Below, one piece after another: positions 5,965 through 8,955 of a stretch of 8,955 nt of DNA. The notes below the pieces were generated by a model that saw only the letters and a list, made by a program, of their open reading frames with translations, had not been told where the DNA came from and made no database searches. Position 1 is the stretch's first letter. Each line of letters begins with the position of its first letter. The stretch comes from an uncultured Eubacteriales bacterium (GTDB taxonomy: Bacteria; Bacillota; Clostridia; Oscillospirales; CAG-272). Made by a program: the position numbers and the translations under genes. The stretch lies in NCBI GenBank assembly GCA_934446285.1, contig CAKSEI010000049.1, positions 1 through 8,955 on the forward strand. The letters run 5' to 3'.

Positions 5965-8955
5965 TCATCTTTCCGAATTTTCAAGCGCCTCGAAAACGCC
6001 GTCAAGTGCCTCCTCGCGAGAGGTGTATGCAGTCCTGCAGAATACGCCGTCAAAGGCATATTTCCACGTTCCCCTTTCCCGGTCGTTATAAAGGACTATC
6101 AGGTGTCCGCGTATCTTAAGGTAGCTGTTTGAATTTCTCGACGTTTTCCATATACGCTTGGAGAAATTCTCCCGCCTCTGCATTTTGCTCTTGAATTCCC
6201 GTTCGCGCCTGCGTGCACCGTCCGGGTCGCCCTCCATTTTTCCTGCGCAGACGCATCCTACACCGAAGCTTCGGTAGGCGGGATGAAGCATCCTGTGTAC
6301 GTAGCGTATTATCTGCCTGCCGCACATCTCGCAGACGGCGCTCGGCTCTCCTAAATCGCTTATACCTATGCAGACCCAACCGCTCTTCGGTACGTCTTCG
6401 CTTTTCCAAAGGTTTTTGTATTCGGAAAGATCAATGTGACTCTCCGTCTCTTCTCCCTCTTCCCCGCTCTCATCATAAGGCTCGGAACACTCGTGCTCGG
6501 TGCTACCCGAATTCTCGCTTAGCGTGAAGTTCTCCTCGCGGATATAACCGGGTATCTTTTCTGTCTTTTCCTCGCGGAAGTCCTCGTCCGTTTCGTCGGC
6601 CTTGCCCTCCGTGTGCGCCTCAGTCGGGGCAGTATCTGCGTCCGCCCCCGTGTCGCGGGAGGGCGGAGCGGAGAAAACTTCACTTATATCCGTCCGCTCG
6701 TCCGCTGCCGCCTCATCCCGTATTTCGTCGGGCGGGGCGGCTTGTCCATCCGTCATGTCGGGCGTGTCGTGCGCACCGTCCGACCTTTCGCCGTCCGCGC
6801 TTTCATCGTGCGTATGCGCGTCGGGGCGCAGTTCAATCGGTATGGCGGGTGCGTGCTCTTTATCAAAAAAGTCCTTTGAGATATTGCGCTCGCTGTCAAG
6901 CGAATAAAAATTTATCCTGTAACTGTTGCCCGTTACCGCGATTATCTCTCCCTCGCCGAATGCAGGATGAGTAACCGTATCGCCTACCCCGCGCTCCGCA
7001 GTCTCGCGCGGCGCGGTGAGAAGCGTTTCCGCGTATGCGTCGGCGCTGTCCTGAAGCTCCTTTGAGATTTTTCCGACACGCGTATAGTTTTCCTCGCCTA
7101 TTTCTTTCAGAAATCTTGACGGGAGCTTTTGCTTGCCGTTCTGATTAAAACCCTCGCTGTCAAGTAAAAAGAGGCGCCTCTCCGCACGGGTTATGGCTAC
7201 GTAGCACAGCCGTCTCTCCTCCTCAAGACCAAGCAGCTTTCTCTCCTCGACGGTTTTTGCCGACGGGAAGATACCCTCAGACATGCCGATAACAAAAACG
7301 CACGGAAATTCAAGCCCCTTTGCCGCGTGCACAGTCATAAGCTTTACCGTGTCCGCGCCGTCATCGCCTCCGTCATCTGCCTGCAGTGATATCTGATTTA
7401 TAAAGCCCGAAAGGGTGACGCTCTCGCCGTAGCTCTTTTCAAATTCACACGCAATTCTCTTGAATTCCGAGAGATTTTCAAAACGCTCCATATCGCCCAA
7501 TTCCCGTATGTATTTCTCATACCCCGTGTCTGCGCATATCGCCGCCACGGTATCGGACACGGGGACGCTTGTGCTCTGCTCGCGCAAACGGATGATACAC
7601 GAGATAAATTCGTCGGCGCTGCTCTGCCTGAACACCGGGTCATTTATATTATCGCACAGAGTCTTAAAAAGCGACTCCCCCTCCCGCCTTATCGACATAA
7701 GGTGCTGCAGCTTCGTGCGCCCGAACCTTCGGCGCGGCTTATTTACAATCCGACGGAATGAAATATCGTCGTCAAACTCAGTGAGCCGCAGATAGGCTAT
7801 GATATCCTGTATCTCCATACGCTGATAGAACTTTACACCGCCGTATATCTCATAAGGGATGCCGTTCTCCGTAAACTTCTTCTCGATGATCCGCGAGAGA
7901 AAACCCGAGCGATAGAGCACGGCAAAGTCAGCAAATCGACCGTGCGTTTGCTCCTTTATATCATGTATGCACTGCGCGACGCGCTCCGCCTCATCATATT
8001 CATTCTTCTCGTGGTAATGGTATACGTCAACCCCTGTGCCGCGCTTTGTAAAAAGGTCCTTTTTCAGACGCATTGTGTTTTTCGCTATGAGGGTATTGGC
8101 ACAGCGCAGTATCTGCGGAGTAGAGCGGTAGTTCTGATTGAGAAAGACGGTTTTTGTCGGTACATGCGACTTATCGAAATCAACAAGCAGCTTAACGTCC
8201 GAGCCGCGCCACTCGTATATATTCTGGTCGGGGTCGCCGACAATCATCAGATTTTTGTGCTTTCCCGCTATCAGATCTACGAGCTTCATTTCAATTGCGG
8301 AGCTGTCCTGAAATTCATCAACCTGTATGTAGTTTAATTTATCCTGCCACTTTGCGAGCACCTCGGGACATCGCTCAAAAATATCGAGGGTAAAATACAT
8401 TAAATCCTGAAAATCCATTGCATATATGCGTTTCTCAGCCTGCATGTATTCCTCGACTATTCTTTCGTCCATGCTGTCGATGCTGTCTAACACCCGGCAG
8501 GCGTCCGTGCAGCATAACTTCGCCACGTAAGAGGGATTTTGAGCCTTATACGCTGCTATGGTGTTCAGCATTTTCTCAAAGCTCGCGTGGTCGAGCTTCA
8601 GCTCAAAGCGGCGGTAAATCTCTCCGAGTATCTCCTTTTGCATCGGAGCGTCGATTATCTGAAACTCTTTCGGATAGAAAATCTTCTCAATATCCGCGCG
8701 CAGAACCCGAACGCAGAATCCGTGATAAGTGCATATGAGCGACGTGTCGTATTCGCTGCCGATCAGTGCGCGTATACGCCTCTTCATCTCGGCGGCGGCT
8801 TTGTTCGTAAAGGTCACGCAGAGAATATTCGCGGGGCTGATACCGTATGCTCCGACGAGATACGCATATCTGCTGACGAGCAGCTTTGTCTTGCCGCTGC
8901 CCGCACCTGCGATAACGCGCAGATATCCCTCGGTCGCTCGTACAGCCTCGAGCTG
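5965..8955 (-). CDS. UvrD/PcrA-family DNA helicase with acidic linker and C-terminal Cys-rich domain, 5'-truncated by window edge
   Basis: This is a superfamily 1 3'-5' DNA helicase/translocase of the UvrD/PcrA/Rep group. The visible frame has 996 residues from the right edge. The start is outside but probably near, because the first residues, QLEAVRA, are the Q motif. Motifs in order are Walker A AGAGSGKT (16-23), Ia TFTNKAAAEM (48-57), TYHGF (76-80), II VDEFQD (212-217), III GDPDQNIYEWRGS (240-252), IV LNQNYRST (272-279), V TVHAAKGLEFPCVFV (541-555) and VI RRLCYVAITRAERR (581-594). A Tudor-like segment (GDTVTHPAFGEGEIIAV, about 658-674) matches the PcrA C-terminus. PcrA (about 720-750 residues) normally ends soon after. 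Here about 150 acidic low-complexity residues (about 701-846) lead to a C-terminal domain (about 849-996) with CEMC and CVC cysteine pairs. The ATPase motifs are complete. A role in repair or replication-fork clearance is inferred from the family. Confidence 0.93.
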   Translation of the reverse strand, partial: QLEAVRATEGYLRVIAGAGSGKTKLLVSRYAYLVGAYGISPANILCVTFTNKAAAEMKRRIRALIGSEYDTSLICTYHGFCVRVLRADIEKIFYPKEFQIIDAPMQKEILGEIYRRFELKLDHASFEKMLNTIAAYKAQNPSYVAKLCCTDACRVLDSIDSMDERIVEEYMQAEKRIYAMDFQDLMYFTLDIFERCPEVLAKWQDKLNYIQVDEFQDSSAIEMKLVDLIAGKHKNLMIVGDPDQNIYEWRGSDVKLLVDFDKSHVPTKTVFLNQNYRSTPQILRCANTLIAKNTMRLKKDLFTKRGTGVDVYHYHEKNEYDEAERVAQCIHDIKEQTHGRFADFAVLYRSGFLSRIIEKKFTENGIPYEIYGGVKFYQRMEIQDIIAYLRLTEFDDDISFRRIVNKPRRRFGRTKLQHLMSIRREGESLFKTLCDNINDPVFRQSSADEFISCIIRLREQSTSVPVSDTVAAICADTGYEKYIRELGDMERFENLSEFKRIACEFEKSYGESVTLSGFINQISLQADDGGDDGADTVKLMTVHAAKGLEFPCVFVIGMSEGIFPSAKTVEERKLLGLEEERRLCYVAITRAERRLFLLDSEGFNQNGKQKLPSRFLKEIGEENYTRVGKISKELQDSADAYAETLLTAPRETAERGVGDTVTHPAFGEGEIIAVTGNSYRINFYSLDSERNISKDFFDKEHAPAIPIELRPDAHTHDESADGERSDGAHDTPDMTDGQAAPPDEIRDEAAADERTDISEVFSAPPSRDTGADADTAPTEAHTEGKADETDEDFREEKTEKIPGYIREENFTLSENSGSTEHECSEPYDESGEEGEETESHIDLSEYKNLWKSEDVPKSGWVCIGISDLGEPSAVCEMCGRQIIRYVHRMLHPAYRSFGVGCVCAGKMEGDPDGARRREREFKSKMQRRENFSKRIWKTSRNSNSYLKIRGHLIVLYNDRERGTWKYAFDGVFCRTAYTSREEALDGVFEALENSER

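Noticed and set aside
5943..6059. An upstream start for the kinase at ATG 6059
   Set aside because: The extra 39 residues overlap the helicase 3' end out of frame and are not kinase-like. ATG 5942 begins at the family's normal N-terminus.
6602..6907. A Ser/Cys/Ala-rich open frame on the plus strand
   Set aside because: It is the antisense shadow of the acidic linker in the helicase gene, whose biased codons leave the opposite strand free of stops.
5966..8817. The GTG at 8817 as the helicase start
   Set aside because: The same frame continues to the right edge and contains the Walker A motif AGAGSGKT and the Q motif, which a helicase needs. The true start is outside the window.
1..8955. CRISPR arrays, tRNA or rRNA genes, insertion sequences, prophage or defence islands
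   Set aside because: I saw no regularly spaced repeats, no tRNA-like cloverleaf, no transposase or integrase motifs and no terminal inverted repeats. The helicase looks like a housekeeping UvrD/PcrA type, with no nuclease partner in the window.

Overview
The window looks like chromosomal DNA from a Gram-positive, Clostridia-like bacterium, probably an uncultured gut-type Firmicute. This rests on clear AGGAG-type ribosome binding sites, a fused HisIE, a PHP-type histidinol phosphatase (HisK) in place of a bifunctional HisB, an AzlCD-type locus, and a UvrD/PcrA helicase followed by a small shikimate-kinase-like gene. Base composition is close to balanced and ATA is a common Ile codon. No species can be named from the sequence alone.

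Positions 1-4761 (+ strand) are the distal part of a compact histidine biosynthesis operon in the order hisC (5' end outside the window), hisB, hisH, hisA, hisF, hisIE, hisK. Every junction is a 1-4 base overlap or a gap of at most 3 bases, so the genes are almost certainly co-transcribed and translationally coupled. HisIE makes ProFAR from PR-ATP, HisA isomerises it, HisH/HisF close the imidazole ring, HisB dehydrates IGP, HisC transaminates, and HisK dephosphorylates histidinol phosphate. HisG and HisD are not in the window and would be expected upstream. HisK ends early compared with its family, and a possible remainder of its C-terminus lies in another frame just downstream.

Positions 4762-5418 (+ strand) are a decayed or damaged patch. 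A promoter-like sequence and a leader hairpin precede a remnant of azlC that keeps only its N- and C-terminal ends, with roughly 170 residues missing between them. A 14-base overlap then leads into azlD, which is full length but broken by a single frameshift. AzlCD is a branched-chain amino acid exporter; this copy cannot be functional as read. A strong terminator hairpin (5423-5449) closes the patch.

Positions 5421-8955 (- strand) hold two convergent genes, probably one operon transcribed from beyond the right edge. First comes a long UvrD/PcrA-family helicase whose 5' end is outside the window. It carries an acidic low-complexity linker and a Cys-rich C-terminal domain not normally found on PcrA. 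A 173-residue shikimate-kinase-like P-loop kinase follows 22 bases later, and its last codons form part of the shared terminator hairpin.

The points most worth following up are the helicase plus Cys-rich domain fusion, the scarred azlCD locus next to a clipped hisK, and the kinase's missing shikimate-binding arginine. I see no CRISPR array, tRNA, rRNA, transposase or phage gene.
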